NCBI GenBank assembly: GCA_018883245.1
Contig: VEQL01000024.1
Location: 1-38,186, forward strand
Source: Chthoniobacterales bacterium
Lineage (GTDB): Bacteria; Verrucomicrobiota; Verrucomicrobiia; Chthoniobacterales; JACTMZ01
Length of the DNA stretch: 38,186 nucleotides
Direction of reading: 5' to 3'
Below the pieces are notes generated by a model that did not search any database, was not told the DNA's origin, and was given only the letters and a program-made list of their open reading frames with translations. Below are positions 16,242 to 25,187 of the stretch, piece by piece (position 1 is the stretch's first letter; every line of letters starts with the position of its first letter). The position numbers and the translations under genes are program-made.

Positions 16242-16338
16242 TGCTGGAGAGCTACAGGTTTTGCAGATGTTAGCAACGACAAACCTCCCGCGTGGCTGCG
16301 AGCGTCAGACAGCGCGCAGATATGGCAGGACGTCCGCC

Positions 16339-17790
16339 TCAGCGCAGCAGAGCCAGCAGCGGGGCCGGATAGACGCCAAGCCAGATGATCAGCGCGCAGA
16401 GGAGGGCGATGACGAAACGCGCCGCCGGACCCGCTTCGATCGGGGCCGCATCGGGATCCGCGGGTTGCTGCCAATACATCGCCCGGACGACTTTCAAATA
16501 GTAGTAGAAGCCCGCGGCAACCGTAATGATGCCGAGGACCACGAGGATCCATTGCTGCTGCTCGACGGCGCACTCGAAGATGAAAAGTTTGCCGAGGAAC
16601 CCGGCGGTGAGCGGGACGCCGGCGAGCGACATCATCGCGAGCAACATGGCGAATGCGAGGTGCGGTGCGCGCTGGTTGAGGCCGTTGAAGTCGGCGATGT
16701 CGTCGCCGCCCGTGGCGCGTGAAACGACCGTGAGAACCAAGAACGCCAGCATGGTCATGAGCAGGTAGGCTCCGAGGTAAAAAAGTATGGCGGTGCCGGC
16801 CAAAGGCGCGCCGATCGAGGCAACGCCGAGCAGAAGGTAGCCGGCGTGCCCGATGCTGGAGTAGGCCAGAAGGCGTTTGAGGTTCGACTGCGGTATGGCC
16901 GCGAGGTTGCCGAAGACCATGGTTGCACCGGCGAGTATCGCGACAAGCGGCAGGATTTTTTCCTGCAACAACGGGACAACAAGGAAAGTTTCGAGCACGC
17001 GGAGCAGGACGACGAAACCGGCTGCTTTCGATGCCACGGAAAGGAACGCGGCTACCGGCGTGGGTGCGCCTTGGTAAACGTCCGGCACCCAGAACTGGAA
17101 TGGGGCGGCGGCGACCTTGAACCCGAGGGAAACCAGCACGAGGCCGAAGCCGAAAAGCAATGCGGGTGCGGCCGCCTGGTCGAGGGCGGGCAGCTTTTCC
17201 GCGATTGCGGCGAGGTTGGTCTCGCGCGTCACCCCGTAAATCCAGGTGATTCCATAGACGAGGAACCCCGTGGAGAGCGCCCCGAGGACGAGATACTTGG
17301 CTCCGGCCTCGAGGCTCGCGCTGTTCCGGCGCAAATAGGACACGAGCACGTAGAAGGTGATGGTGACCAATTCGAGCGAGACGAAAATGAGGACGAAGTC
17401 CGTGGCGGAAGCCATCCACATCAGGCCGGCGCACGCGAACACCGGCAGCGCGTAGAACTCGCCGAGTCCGGCTCCGCGCCGTTCCGCGGGAAGTCCCGCT
17501 TCCACCGCCGGCGCGAATTCCACCGCCATCACCAGCACGATGATCGTCGAAACGATGGCGAACTGCTTGAGGAAAACGGCGAGGGAGTCGGCCGTGTAGA
17601 ATCTGGCGTAAGGCGCGGCAGGATCCAGCGCGGAGGCATCGGCGAAAAAGGTCGCCGCGAGGATACCGAGCAAACCGGCGATGCCCGCGAAGGCGATTCC
17701 GCGTTTCGTCCCGGGTCCGGCGAACGCCTCGGCCATCAGCAGAAAAATGCCGAGGACAACGGCGGAAACTTCGAGGTAGAGCGGGTTCAC
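16339..17790 (-). CDS. nuoN: NADH-quinone oxidoreductase subunit N
   Basis: A 483-residue, polytopic membrane protein of the Mrp-antiporter-like group in complex I. Diagnostic segments are LMWMASATDFVLIFVSLELVTITFYVLVSYLRRNSASLEAGAKYL in several parts, FKVAAAPFQFWVPDVYQGAPTPVAAFLSV, and LLAYSSIGHAGYLLLG; the conserved membrane Glu and Lys residues of proton-pumping subunits fall in these. The GTG start at 17788-17790 overlaps the nuoM stop (GTGA). It is the last gene of the nuoHIJKLMN run. Confidence 0.95.
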   Translation of the reverse strand: MNPLYLEVSAVVLGIFLLMAEAFAGPGTKRGIAFAGIAGLLGILAATFFADASALDPAAPYARFYTADSLAVFLKQFAIVSTIIVLVMAVEFAPAVEAGLPAERRGAGLGEFYALPVFACAGLMWMASATDFVLIFVSLELVTITFYVLVSYLRRNSASLEAGAKYLVLGALSTGFLVYGITWIYGVTRETNLAAIAEKLPALDQAAAPALLFGFGLVLVSLGFKVAAAPFQFWVPDVYQGAPTPVAAFLSVASKAAGFVVLLRVLETFLVVPLLQEKILPLVAILAGATMVFGNLAAIPQSNLKRLLAYSSIGHAGYLLLGVASIGAPLAGTAILFYLGAYLLMTMLAFLVLTVVSRATGGDDIADFNGLNQRAPHLAFAMLLAMMSLAGVPLTAGFLGKLFIFECAVEQQQWILVVLGIITVAAGFYYYLKVVRAMYWQQPADPDAAPIEAGPAARFVIALLCALIIWLGVYPAPLLALLR

Positions 17791-19256
17791 GGCAGGAATG
17801 CGAAGACCGGGTTGAGGTAATCGAGCAGGAGTCCCGGACGGAATCCGGTGAGCAAGAGGACCGCGACAAGCAGCGTCACCGCCCAACGCACGTCCGACGA
17901 TGCGTCGGTGATGCCATCAACCACCGCCGGACCGCGCGCACCCCAGAAGATCCGGCGGTAAGCGCGCAGCATGTAGACCGCGGAGATCACCACGCCCCAC
18001 AGGGCGATGGCGGTGCAAGTTTGGAACCAATCGAAGCTGCCGACGGTGCCGCGGGCGAAGGCTCCGAAGAAAATGAGGATCTCGCCGGCGAAAGTGGCGA
18101 ATCCCGGCAGACCCACGGAAGCCATGGCGGCGAAGCCGAAAAGCAGGCCGAGTCGCGGCGCGGCACCGCCGAACCCGCCGAGCGCCGCGTATTCCAATGT
18201 CCCCGTCTTGCGCGAGATTTCGCCGCACAGGGCGAAGAGCGCGGCGATGGTGAGGCCGTGCGCGAACATCATGAGCGACATGCCGTCGAGCCCGAGTTGG
18301 TTGAGCGCGACAAAGCCGAGAAACGCGTAGCCCATGTGCATCACGCTCGAGTAGCCGAGTGTGAGGTCGAGACGCTTCTGGGCGATGGTCACGAAGCCGA
18401 CGTAAATGATGTTGCCGAGGAGCAGGACGAGCAGCAGGTGGGAGAATTGTTGGATTTCTTCGGGGAAGATCGGGACGGCGAGCCGAAGAAGGCCGTAGAG
18501 GCCGAATTTCTTCAGCACGCCCGCATGCAGCATCGCCGCGGGGGCGGGAGCCGACGCGTAGGCTTCGGGTGCCCACGTGTGGAACGGGAACAGCGCGATG
18601 AGAATGCCGAAACCGAATAGCAACAGCAGGTAAACCGCCGGCCCGGGAGACAGGAGTCCCATGTAGCCGAGTTGCTGCAGCAAGCGGATGTCGAATGTGC
18701 GCAGATTCTCCGGCACGGCCAGCCAGAGACCGATCAGCCCGAGCAGGAGGATAAAGCTGCCGAAAGCGAGGTAGATGGTGACTTTCCACGCGACCCGTTG
18801 TCGTTCGCCCGAACCCCAGATGCCGATGAGCAGGAATGTGGGGATGAGCGCCAGCTCGTGGAAGGCGTAGAAAAAGAAGAGGTCGATCGAGGCGAAGGCG
18901 CCGATCGCCCCCGCCGAGATGAAGAGCAGGCACGCGTAAAACATTCCCGCGTGCTTGTCGATCCGCGGCGTGACCCATACCGCGGCGAAAGTCACCAACG
19001 TCGCGAGCAGAAGCATTACCAAGCTGAGCCCGTCAGCACCGAGAGCCAGACGGATCCCGTGAGCGGGAAGCAGATCGTTTTCCCCGACCAATTGGAACCC
19101 GCCGATGCCGGGGTCGTAGCGCGTGAGCAGGTAAAGGCTCAAGACGAGATTGGCGCCCGCGCCGAACAGAGAAATGCGCCGCGGGGACGATCCGGCCATG
19201 CAAAACGCCGCCGTGACGACCGGAATCAGGATCAGCGACAGCAGGGGACTCATCAT
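17787..19256 (-). CDS. nuoM: NADH-quinone oxidoreductase subunit M
   Basis: A 489-residue membrane subunit with about 14 predicted helices. Landmarks are GADGLSLVMLLLATLVTFAAVW, FFFYAFHELALIPTFLLIGIWG with the conserved membrane Glu, FPFHTWAPEAYASAPAPAAMLHAGVLKKFG with the pathway Lys, and LGYSSVMHMGYAFLG. NuoM is one of the three antiporter-like proton channels of complex I. Two ATG codons stand in tandem (19256 and 19253); the first forms the usual ATGA overlap with the nuoL stop and was chosen. Confidence 0.97.
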   Translation of the reverse strand: MMSPLLSLILIPVVTAAFCMAGSSPRRISLFGAGANLVLSLYLLTRYDPGIGGFQLVGENDLLPAHGIRLALGADGLSLVMLLLATLVTFAAVWVTPRIDKHAGMFYACLLFISAGAIGAFASIDLFFFYAFHELALIPTFLLIGIWGSGERQRVAWKVTIYLAFGSFILLLGLIGLWLAVPENLRTFDIRLLQQLGYMGLLSPGPAVYLLLLFGFGILIALFPFHTWAPEAYASAPAPAAMLHAGVLKKFGLYGLLRLAVPIFPEEIQQFSHLLLVLLLGNIIYVGFVTIAQKRLDLTLGYSSVMHMGYAFLGFVALNQLGLDGMSLMMFAHGLTIAALFALCGEISRKTGTLEYAALGGFGGAAPRLGLLFGFAAMASVGLPGFATFAGEILIFFGAFARGTVGSFDWFQTCTAIALWGVVISAVYMLRAYRRIFWGARGPAVVDGITDASSDVRWAVTLLVAVLLLTGFRPGLLLDYLNPVFAFLP

Positions 19257-21061
19257 CGGAAAACAAGCAGGTAGAGAACCAGCAGGACGCCGGCACTCAA
19301 GAAAAACGCGTAGGCTTGCAGATTGCCCGGTTGAAGGAGCCGCATCACGTAGCCGGCAGCCCATACCGTGCGCGCCGCCCCGGTGACGATCAGGCCGTCA
19401 ACGATCCAGCGGTCGAACCACGAGCCGAGCACGGCGAGTCCGCCTTGCACTTTGGCCACGAGCCAATCGTAGAGATTGTCGATGTAAAGCCGGTTTGCGA
19501 AGAACGGGATGCGCACCGGATCTTTCGCCGGCCCGCGGGCGTAAAGCGCCGCGGCAAGCAGGAATCCGCCGCCCAGCGCGGCCAGCAGGGCGTAGTGGAC
19601 GATGTGGGGCACTTCGCCGTGGGGCAACTTGAAGAAATGCCCGGCCACCGACGGATATCCCGCGGCGATCGAGGGAATGGCGAGAAGCAGGAGCGGGACG
19701 GTCATCACCGCCGGCGATTGCTTGGCGTGCTCCGCGTGGTCCGATCGCACCTTGCCCATGAACACCACGAAGAAAAGGCGGAACATGTAGAACGAGGTCA
19801 GCAGCGCGGCGCCGACCGTGATCCAGAACACGGCGCTGTTCGCCCCGTGCGCATAGGCCACGATCAGGTCCTTGCTGTAGTAGCCGCTGAAGCCCGGTGC
19901 GCCCGCCAGCGCGAGTGTTCCGGCGACGAGGCACAGCGCCGTCAGCGGCATGCGTCCGAGCAAACCGCCCATTTTCCAGATGTCCTGCTCGTGGTGCAGG
20001 GCGATGATCACCGATCCCGCGCAAAGGAAGAGCATGCACTTGAAGAACGCATGGGTGAAGAGGTGGAACATGGCCACGTCGTTCACCGGGGACACGGCGA
20101 TGCCGACCACCATGTAGCCGAGTTGCGAGATGGTGGAGTAGGCGAGGATGCGTTTGATGTCATCCTGCTGCGTGGCCATCAGGCCCGCGGCGAAGCAGGT
20201 GATCGCGCCGACCCACATGATGACTTCGCGGACGATCTCCGGCGCGGCGAGCAGGATCGGGAAGATGCGCGCGAGCATGTAAACACCGGCGGCGACCATC
20301 GTCGCGGCATGGAGCAGGGACGACACGGGCGTCGGGCCTTCCATCGAGTTGGGCAGCCAGACATGCAGCGGCATTTGCGCCGATTTTCCGATGGTTCCGC
20401 AGAAAACAAGAAGGCACGCGGCCGCGAGATAGGCCGGATGCAATGTCACCGAGGGCAAGGCCTCCTCGATGCCGGAAAACACAACCGACCCGGTGGCCAG
20501 CCAGAGCATGAGGATGCCGAGCATGAAGCCGAAATCGCCCACGCGGTTGACCAGGAACGCCTGCTTGGCCGCATCCGCCGCGGAATCCTTGCGGAAATAA
20601 TGCCCGATGAGCAGATAGGAACTCACGCCGACCAGCTCCCAGAAAATGAACATCATGACGAAATTGCCGGCCAGCACGATGCCGAGCATGGAAAAGAGAA
20701 ACAGGCACAGCGACGCGTAGTAGCGCGGGATTCCCTCGTCGCCCCGCATGTAGCCCGCGGAGTAAATGAAGACGAGGGTGGCAATCGTGGTGACGACGAC
20801 GAGCATCACGCGGCTGAGATTGTCGGTGACAAGGGCGATCGGGACGGAAAAAACACCGGGAATTTCGAGCCACGGGATCTGCGCGGACACCTCGAGCGCG
20901 GGGCCGAGGAAAATCTTCCAGCTCAGGAAGCAGGCGAGGCCCGAGGCGAGGATGCCGACCGCTCCGGCCGCCACATTGGCGCGCGGAAGCAGGAAAAGAA
21001 TCAGCGCCGACGCGGCGAGCGGCGCGAAGAGGATGAGCCAGGGAAAAAGTTGCGGATCCAT
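19253..21061 (-). CDS. nuoL: NADH-quinone oxidoreductase subunit L
   Basis: A 602-residue subunit, near the usual 610. It has the NuoL landmarks FIYSAGYMRGDEGIPRYYA, FIFWELVGVSSYLLIGHYF, KAFLVNRVGDFGFMLG-like (QAFLVNRVGDFGFMLG), MPLHVWLPNSMEGPTPVSSLLHAATMVAAG in parts, and ILAYSTISQLGYMVVG. The distal C-terminal region ends in hydrophobic helices, consistent with the lateral helix and anchor of NuoL. It is the most distal proton-pumping subunit of complex I. The ATG at 21059-21061 follows the nuoK stop by seven bases. Confidence 0.97.
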   Translation of the reverse strand: MDPQLFPWLILFAPLAASALILFLLPRANVAAGAVGILASGLACFLSWKIFLGPALEVSAQIPWLEIPGVFSVPIALVTDNLSRVMLVVVTTIATLVFIYSAGYMRGDEGIPRYYASLCLFLFSMLGIVLAGNFVMMFIFWELVGVSSYLLIGHYFRKDSAADAAKQAFLVNRVGDFGFMLGILMLWLATGSVVFSGIEEALPSVTLHPAYLAAACLLVFCGTIGKSAQMPLHVWLPNSMEGPTPVSSLLHAATMVAAGVYMLARIFPILLAAPEIVREVIMWVGAITCFAAGLMATQQDDIKRILAYSTISQLGYMVVGIAVSPVNDVAMFHLFTHAFFKCMLFLCAGSVIIALHHEQDIWKMGGLLGRMPLTALCLVAGTLALAGAPGFSGYYSKDLIVAYAHGANSAVFWITVGAALLTSFYMFRLFFVVFMGKVRSDHAEHAKQSPAVMTVPLLLLAIPSIAAGYPSVAGHFFKLPHGEVPHIVHYALLAALGGGFLLAAALYARGPAKDPVRIPFFANRLYIDNLYDWLVAKVQGGLAVLGSWFDRWIVDGLIVTGAARTVWAAGYVMRLLQPGNLQAYAFFLSAGVLLVLYLLVFR

Positions 21062-21068
21062 CGCGGCG

Positions 21069-21389
21069 TCAGAATTTCATCGTGTCGAGGTCTTCGACGT
21101 GCGTGGTTTGGCGGAGGCGGTAGAGCGCGACGATGATGGCGAGTCCGACGGCGACCTCGGCCGCGGCGACCGTGATGATGAAAAACACGAGGACCTGCGC
21201 GTTGTAGTCGGGCAGCCCGAACGCCGTGGTGCCGTGGCGCGCGAAGGCGACGAGCGAGAGGTTGGCCGCGTTGAGCATGAGTTCGAGGCCCATGAAAATG
21301 ACCAGCAGATTGCGGCGCAGCAGCACGCCGGCCACCCCCACGGCGAAGAGGAGTCCGCTGATGATGAGATAATCGCCGAGGGTGGGCAT
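21069..21389 (-). CDS. nuoK: NADH-quinone oxidoreductase subunit K
   Basis: A 106-residue, three-helix subunit of normal length. [32 protein letters not shown] (in parts) carries the conserved membrane Glu in MGLELMLNA, and [20 protein letters not shown] carries the second conserved Glu. The start ATG at 21387-21389 lies two bases after the nuoJ stop. Confidence 0.97.
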   Translation of the reverse strand: MPTLGDYLIISGLLFAVGVAGVLLRRNLLVIFMGLELMLNAANLSLVAFARHGTTAFGLPDYNAQVLVFFIITVAAAEVAVGLAIIVALYRLRQTTHVEDLDTMKF

Positions 21390-21391
21390 GG

Positions 21392-21895
21392 TCAGCGCAG
21401 GGTGCGGCGGCTCAGGACGACGACGCCGACGGTGGCGACGAGCAGGAGCACGCCGACGATCTGGAACGGCAGGTTGAATCCGGTGAAAAGAGACATGCCG
21501 ACATCCGAGACGTCGGAGAAGCCCGTGCGGGCGAGCCTGGGAAATTGCTGCGCCGCGGCGGGCAGCGATTTCACGACCTGCACGACGAGGACGACGAAGC
21601 CCCCGAGCACGGCGATGCCTCCGGAAAGCGCGGCGATGTTGAGCCGCCGGCGCGCCTCGGCTTTGAGGTCCAGAAGCATGATGATGAAAAGGAAAAGCAC
21701 CATCACCGCGCCGGCATAGACAAGGATCTGGATGATCCCGATGAAGAAGGCGTCGAGGGTGATGTAAAGCGCCGCCAGGGCGAGGAAGGAAACCACGAGG
21801 CTCATCGCGCTGTTCACCGGGTTGCGGAAGAGGATCACCGCCACGGCCGAGGTGAGCATGAGGATCGAAAAGACCCAGAACAGAATGGTGAGCAT
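21392..21895 (-). CDS. nuoJ: NADH-quinone oxidoreductase subunit J
   Basis: A 167-residue membrane subunit with five predicted helices. The family motif [20 protein letters not shown] and [23 protein letters not shown] (in parts) contain the flexible helix 3 region that forms a pi-bulge in known structures. It follows nuoI after 84 bases, the largest gap inside the cluster, with nothing obvious in it. Confidence 0.97.
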   Translation of the reverse strand: MLTILFWVFSILMLTSAVAVILFRNPVNSAMSLVVSFLALAALYITLDAFFIGIIQILVYAGAVMVLFLFIIMLLDLKAEARRRLNIAALSGGIAVLGGFVVLVVQVVKSLPAAAQQFPRLARTGFSDVSDVGMSLFTGFNLPFQIVGVLLLVATVGVVVLSRRTLR

Positions 21896-21979
21896 GCGGT
21901 GGTTTGCGCCGGGGGCGCCGTGCCGCGCCGCTTTTTCGCCGGAAGCCGCGAGGTTAAAAGGGCCGGCCGGCGGTTTCGA

Positions 21980-22510
21980 TCACTTTTTTTCGTTCCACTT
22001 GTGGACAAGGCCCGTCATCACCCCGCCCAGTTCGTAGAGCTTGGCCTTGTCGTGGACCATCTCGTCGCGGGAGAGTCCGGTCACCGAATAATCCTTGCGC
22101 AGGAAGATGGCCTGCTCGGGGCAGACCTCCTCGCAGAGCCCGCAATAGATGCAGCGGATCATGTCGATGTCGAATTTCTCGGGATACTTCTCGACCTTGG
22201 CCCATTTGCTGCCGGCGGGGAGTTCGCCCGGTTTGATGGTGATGGCTCGGGGCGGGCAGATGAATTCGCAGAGCTGGCAGGCCACGCAGCGTTCGCGCCC
22301 GTGCTCGTCCCTCACCAGGGTCGGAGCGCCGCGATACCACTCGGGCATCGAGCCGTCCCAGCGCTGCTCGGGGTATTGCATGGTGACCTTCGTTTTTCCG
22401 AAGAACATGTTCTTGAAATGCTTGATGGTGACGAGCAGACCGCCGAGGAGCGCGGGAATGTAGGAGCGCTCGGCCAGGCTCAATTTCGGACGTTTGACGA
22501 CGACAGCCAT
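21980..22510 (-). CDS. nuoI: NADH-quinone oxidoreductase subunit I (two 4Fe-4S)
   Basis: A 176-residue peripheral-arm subunit bearing clusters N6a and N6b. The two ferredoxin motifs are complete: Cys75, 78, 81, 85 (CVACQLCEFICP) and Cys120, 123, 126, 130 (CIYCGLCEEVCP). The N-terminal amphipathic segment (IPALLGGLLVTIKHFKNMFF) anchors it to the membrane arm. It starts one base after the nuoH stop. It is the only hydrophilic complex I subunit encoded here. Confidence 0.97.
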   Translation of the reverse strand: MAVVVKRPKLSLAERSYIPALLGGLLVTIKHFKNMFFGKTKVTMQYPEQRWDGSMPEWYRGAPTLVRDEHGRERCVACQLCEFICPPRAITIKPGELPAGSKWAKVEKYPEKFDIDMIRCIYCGLCEEVCPEQAIFLRKDYSVTGLSRDEMVHDKAKLYELGGVMTGLVHKWNEKK

Positions 22511-22511
22511 G

Positions 22512-23600
22512 TCAGGATTTCAAGTAAGCGAGGATACCCGCGGTGACAAAAATATTCACCAGGGCGACCTCGAAGAAAACATACCAGCCCAGTTTCATCA
22601 GCTGGTCGAACCGGAACCGCGGCAATGTCCACCGCACCCAGAGGAAAAAGAAAATCACCGCGGCGATCTTGGCGAAAAAGGTGCCGATGTTGACCAGGCC
22701 CCAGACCCAACCCTGCGACCCGTCCGGCACGAACGGCAGGCTCCATCCGCCGAGGAAAAGCGTCACGATGACGCCGGAGCCGGCGATCATCGCCGCGTAT
22801 TCGCCGAGGAAAAAGAGCGCGAAGCGCATCGAGGAATATTCCGTGTGGTAGCCGCCGACGAGTTCCTGCTCGGCCTCGGGGAGGTCGAAGGGCAGGCGGT
22901 TTGTCTCGGCGAACATGGCCACCATGAAGATCGCGAAGGAGATCAGCATCGGGATCCAGAGGAGCAACTTTTCCAAGCTCGCGCCGCCGGTCCATGCGGG
23001 CAGCACCATCCACCCGTTTTCCACCTGGTATTGCACGATCTCGCCGAGGTTGAGCGTGCCGGTGACCATGAACACGGGAATGACGGACAGCCCGAGCGAC
23101 AACTCGTAGGAGATCATCTGCGAACTGGAGCGGATGCCGCCGAGGAACGGATATTTCGAGTTCGACGACCATCCGGCGAGGACGATGCCGTAAACACCGA
23201 GCGAGGAAACCGCGAAGACCCACAGGATGCCGATGTCGAGGTTGGCGATGACCATCGGCACGCCGAACAGTGTGCTGCCGAAGGGAAGCACCGCCAGCAC
23301 AAGAAGTGCGGGGATCATGGCCAGACTCGGCGCGATGCTGAAATAGAACTTGTTCACGCCGGCCGGGACGAAATTTTCCTTGAGCAGGAGTTTCACGCCG
23401 TCGGCGATCGGTTGGATGAGTCCCGCCCAGCCGACGCGGTTGGGCCCGACGCGGTCCTGGATGAAGGCGCTGACTTTGCGCTCCGCCCACACCGAGTAGG
23501 CGACCATGGTCAGCACGATGCCCAAGATGACGGAGGTCTTGAGGACCGAAGTCCAGACGAGGAAAACCTCGGGTTGCAGGAAAAAGTCGAAGGCCGGCAT
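22512..23600 (-). CDS. nuoH: NADH-quinone oxidoreductase subunit H
   Basis: A 362-residue membrane subunit at the junction of the arms, where the quinone channel enters. Landmarks are VWAERKVSAFIQDRVGPNRVG (in parts), IADGVKLLLKENFVPAG, YELSLGLSVIPVFM, ETNRLPFDLPEAEQELVGGYHTEYSS (in parts) with the acidic quinone-site loop, and LPRFRFDQLMKLGWYVF. It is the first complex I gene of this run. The 93 bases upstream, towards the zinc-ribbon bactofilin gene, hold only GC-rich imperfect hairpins. Confidence 0.97.
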   Translation of the reverse strand: MPAFDFFLQPEVFLVWTSVLKTSVILGIVLTMVAYSVWAERKVSAFIQDRVGPNRVGWAGLIQPIADGVKLLLKENFVPAGVNKFYFSIAPSLAMIPALLVLAVLPFGSTLFGVPMVIANLDIGILWVFAVSSLGVYGIVLAGWSSNSKYPFLGGIRSSSQMISYELSLGLSVIPVFMVTGTLNLGEIVQYQVENGWMVLPAWTGGASLEKLLLWIPMLISFAIFMVAMFAETNRLPFDLPEAEQELVGGYHTEYSSMRFALFFLGEYAAMIAGSGVIVTLFLGGWSLPFVPDGSQGWVWGLVNIGTFFAKIAAVIFFFLWVRWTLPRFRFDQLMKLGWYVFFEVALVNIFVTAGILAYLKS

Positions 23601-23693
23601 GGGTCGGTCGCGGCGGCACGGCCGCGGAAGAGAGGAGTTAAAGGCGCGGAGTGCGCGGCTTCAATCCCAAACCGGCGCCCGGCTCCCGCCGCA

Positions 23694-24614
23694 TCAGATT
23701 TGGAGCGAGGCCTGCTGCGGGGCGGGAGCGGCTTCTTCCAGCGCCATGTAGCAGGCGCGTTCTTGCAGGGTGCCGAGGATTTCCGGGTCCTGCTCGTCGA
23801 ACCGGCCGATATTGAGTTCTGCCTGGAGCAGCCCGCCTTTGTCCACCGTGATCGAGCGGGCGTGCACCTCGCCGCGGAGGAAGCCGCGTTTGAGGATGCG
23901 CAGGGTGCCGTTGCAATAGATGCGCGCGGTGAGCTTGCCGCGCACCACCATGTCGTGCACGCGGATCGGGTGGGCGATTATGACATCGGCCCCTTTTTCG
24001 ACCCGCACGCGCCGCGAGCCGATCTCGCAGTTGAGGCGTCCCGTGGTGCTGATCTTTGTCTCGCCGTCGCAGAAAATTTTCCCGGCGGCGCCGCCGCCGA
24101 TGTCCGCATTGCCGCAGATGGTGAGCTGGTTGTTGAGGTAGCCGAATTTTTTGATCACGAGGTTGCCGCGGGTGCGGACGACGCGGCTCATGCGCTTTTC
24201 GACGATGACATCGTAGAGGTCGATGTGCGCGTTGCAGTTCGGGCAGGAGGTGGAGGAGGCGAGCCGCGGCACCTCGTGGATGCGCCCGCATTCGTGGCAC
24301 CGCACGCGCTTGAATTCCGGCGGCCGCCAGCGCTCGTAGTATTCGCGCAGCTTGCCGATTTGCGGTTCGTAGCGAAGCAGCCACGGTTCGGCCGCCTTGA
24401 GCGCGCGCTTTTTCAGCGGTTCAAGCCGCGCCGCCAAGGGCGCGAGGCGCGCGGCCCAAGTCCTGGCCGCGACCGCCGGCGCTGGCGGTTTGCCCGCCAG
24501 CTCGAAATGCTGCCCGCAGGAGCGGCAGAAAGTGCTTATGACACCCGGCGATTCCTGCTGGGTGGCCCCGCACTCCGGGCAGGTGACCGCCTGTTTGGCG
24601 ATGCGCGGCGGCAT
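23694..24614 (-). CDS. Bactofilin-like polymer-forming protein with two zinc ribbons
   Basis: A 306-residue protein built from two Cys4 zinc ribbons and a bactofilin-type beta-helix. Ribbon 1 uses Cys12/15 and Cys30/33 (TCPECG, FCRSCG); ribbon 2 uses Cys106/109 and Cys124/127 (RCHECG, SCPNCN). A basic, helical Ala/Arg/Leu-rich spacer (about 48-100) joins them. From about 145 onwards short repeats such as GNLVIKKFG, GKIFCDGETKIST, GADVIIAHPIRVHDMVVRGKLTARI (in parts) and GTLRILKRGFLRGEVHARSI match the right-handed beta-helix of bactofilins. It probably co-polymerises or interacts with the adjacent plain bactofilin; that is inferred from context. The ATG at 24614 is preferred to GTG at 24623 on Shine-Dalgarno spacing (GAGG). 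Confidence 0.8.
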   Translation of the reverse strand: MPPRIAKQAVTCPECGATQQESPGVISTFCRSCGQHFELAGKPPAPAVAARTWAARLAPLAARLEPLKKRALKAAEPWLLRYEPQIGKLREYYERWRPPEFKRVRCHECGRIHEVPRLASSTSCPNCNAHIDLYDVIVEKRMSRVVRTRGNLVIKKFGYLNNQLTICGNADIGGGAAGKIFCDGETKISTTGRLNCEIGSRRVRVEKGADVIIAHPIRVHDMVVRGKLTARIYCNGTLRILKRGFLRGEVHARSITVDKGGLLQAELNIGRFDEQDPEILGTLQERACYMALEEAAPAPQQASLQI

Positions 24615-24627
24615 GGCGCGCACGCCC

Positions 24628-25062
24628 TCAGATCAGGCCTTTTTTCTGCTCGGGGGCGCCGGACGGACGCGAGCTGTCGGTGCGCGGCAGCGCGGACTTG
24701 TTCGGGCTGACTTCCGATTTGCCCACGAACGTGGCGCCGTCCTCGATGATGATGCGGCCGGCGCGAAGGTCGCCGAGGAGCTGGGCCGTGGCCTTGAGTT
24801 CCACGCGCTCGGCAGCCTCGATGTTGCCTTGAACGGAGCCGTGGATGATCACCGCTTTCGATTTCACTTCGCCCTGCACATGGGCGCTTTTGCCCACGGT
24901 GAGGGTGGCGTTGGATTGGATTTCTCCCTCGATTTTGCCGTCGAAAACGAGGTCGTTCTGGAATTTCAGGGTGCCTTTGACTTCGACGTCGCTGGAAAGG
25001 TGGTTGCGGTTGCCGCCGGTAGATGTGTCGCTCATGGGATTCACTAAGTTGCTAAGGTTCAT
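24628..25062 (-). CDS. Bactofilin (polymer-forming cytoskeletal protein)
   Basis: A 144-residue bactofilin of the standard size. The beta-helix core (about 25-115) shows the repeating pattern SDVEVKGTLKFQNDLVFDGK, EGEIQSNATLTVGKSAHVQGEV in parts, KAVIIHGSVQGNIEAAERVEL in parts, and AGRIIIEDGATFVG; disordered tails flank it (residues 1-22 and 118-144, the latter ending GAPEQKKGLI). Bactofilins assemble without nucleotide into membrane-associated filaments that position wall enzymes and other proteins. The ATG at 25060-25062 was chosen because GGAGG stands 11 bases before it; an internal ATG at 25035 has no such site. The insertion sequence lies 60 bases upstream and probably separates the gene from its former operon partners. 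Confidence 0.92.
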   Translation of the reverse strand: MNLSNLVNPMSDTSTGGNRNHLSSDVEVKGTLKFQNDLVFDGKIEGEIQSNATLTVGKSAHVQGEVKSKAVIIHGSVQGNIEAAERVELKATAQLLGDLRAGRIIIEDGATFVGKSEVSPNKSALPRTDSSRPSGAPEQKKGLI

Positions 25063-25106
25063 GTTGGATTGAACCTCCAAGTTAAAGTTTCGGCGCGGGG
25101 TGTCAA

Positions 25107-25122
25107 AACGAAAGCAGCCGCG
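25107..25122. repeat. Direct repeat (target duplication), bactofilin side
   Basis: AACGAAAGCAGCCGCG; an identical copy is at 26529-26544. It marks the insertion-sequence border. Confidence 0.85.
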
Positions 25123-25128
25123 TGTGGT

Positions 25129-25172
25129 GTTGCATTCAAACCAGGACAAAAGTGTGCGGTCAAAGCAGGACA
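25129..25172 (-). repeat. Subterminal repeat units, left end of the insertion sequence
   Basis: Two units of about 21 bases (25152-25172 and 25129-25148) read outwards on the minus strand as TGTCCTG(C/G)TTTGA followed by a variable GC-rich end. They mirror the units at 26461-26523 and are the likely transposase-binding sites. Confidence 0.75.
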
Positions 25173-25187
25173 GGGTTGTTGGAGGTA

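Noticed and set aside
19316-24710. Long plus-strand open frames (19316-21136, 22494-24710) opposite nuo and bactofilin genes
   Set aside because: Their Glu/Arg/His-rich translations are antisense shadows of hydrophobic membrane-protein genes.
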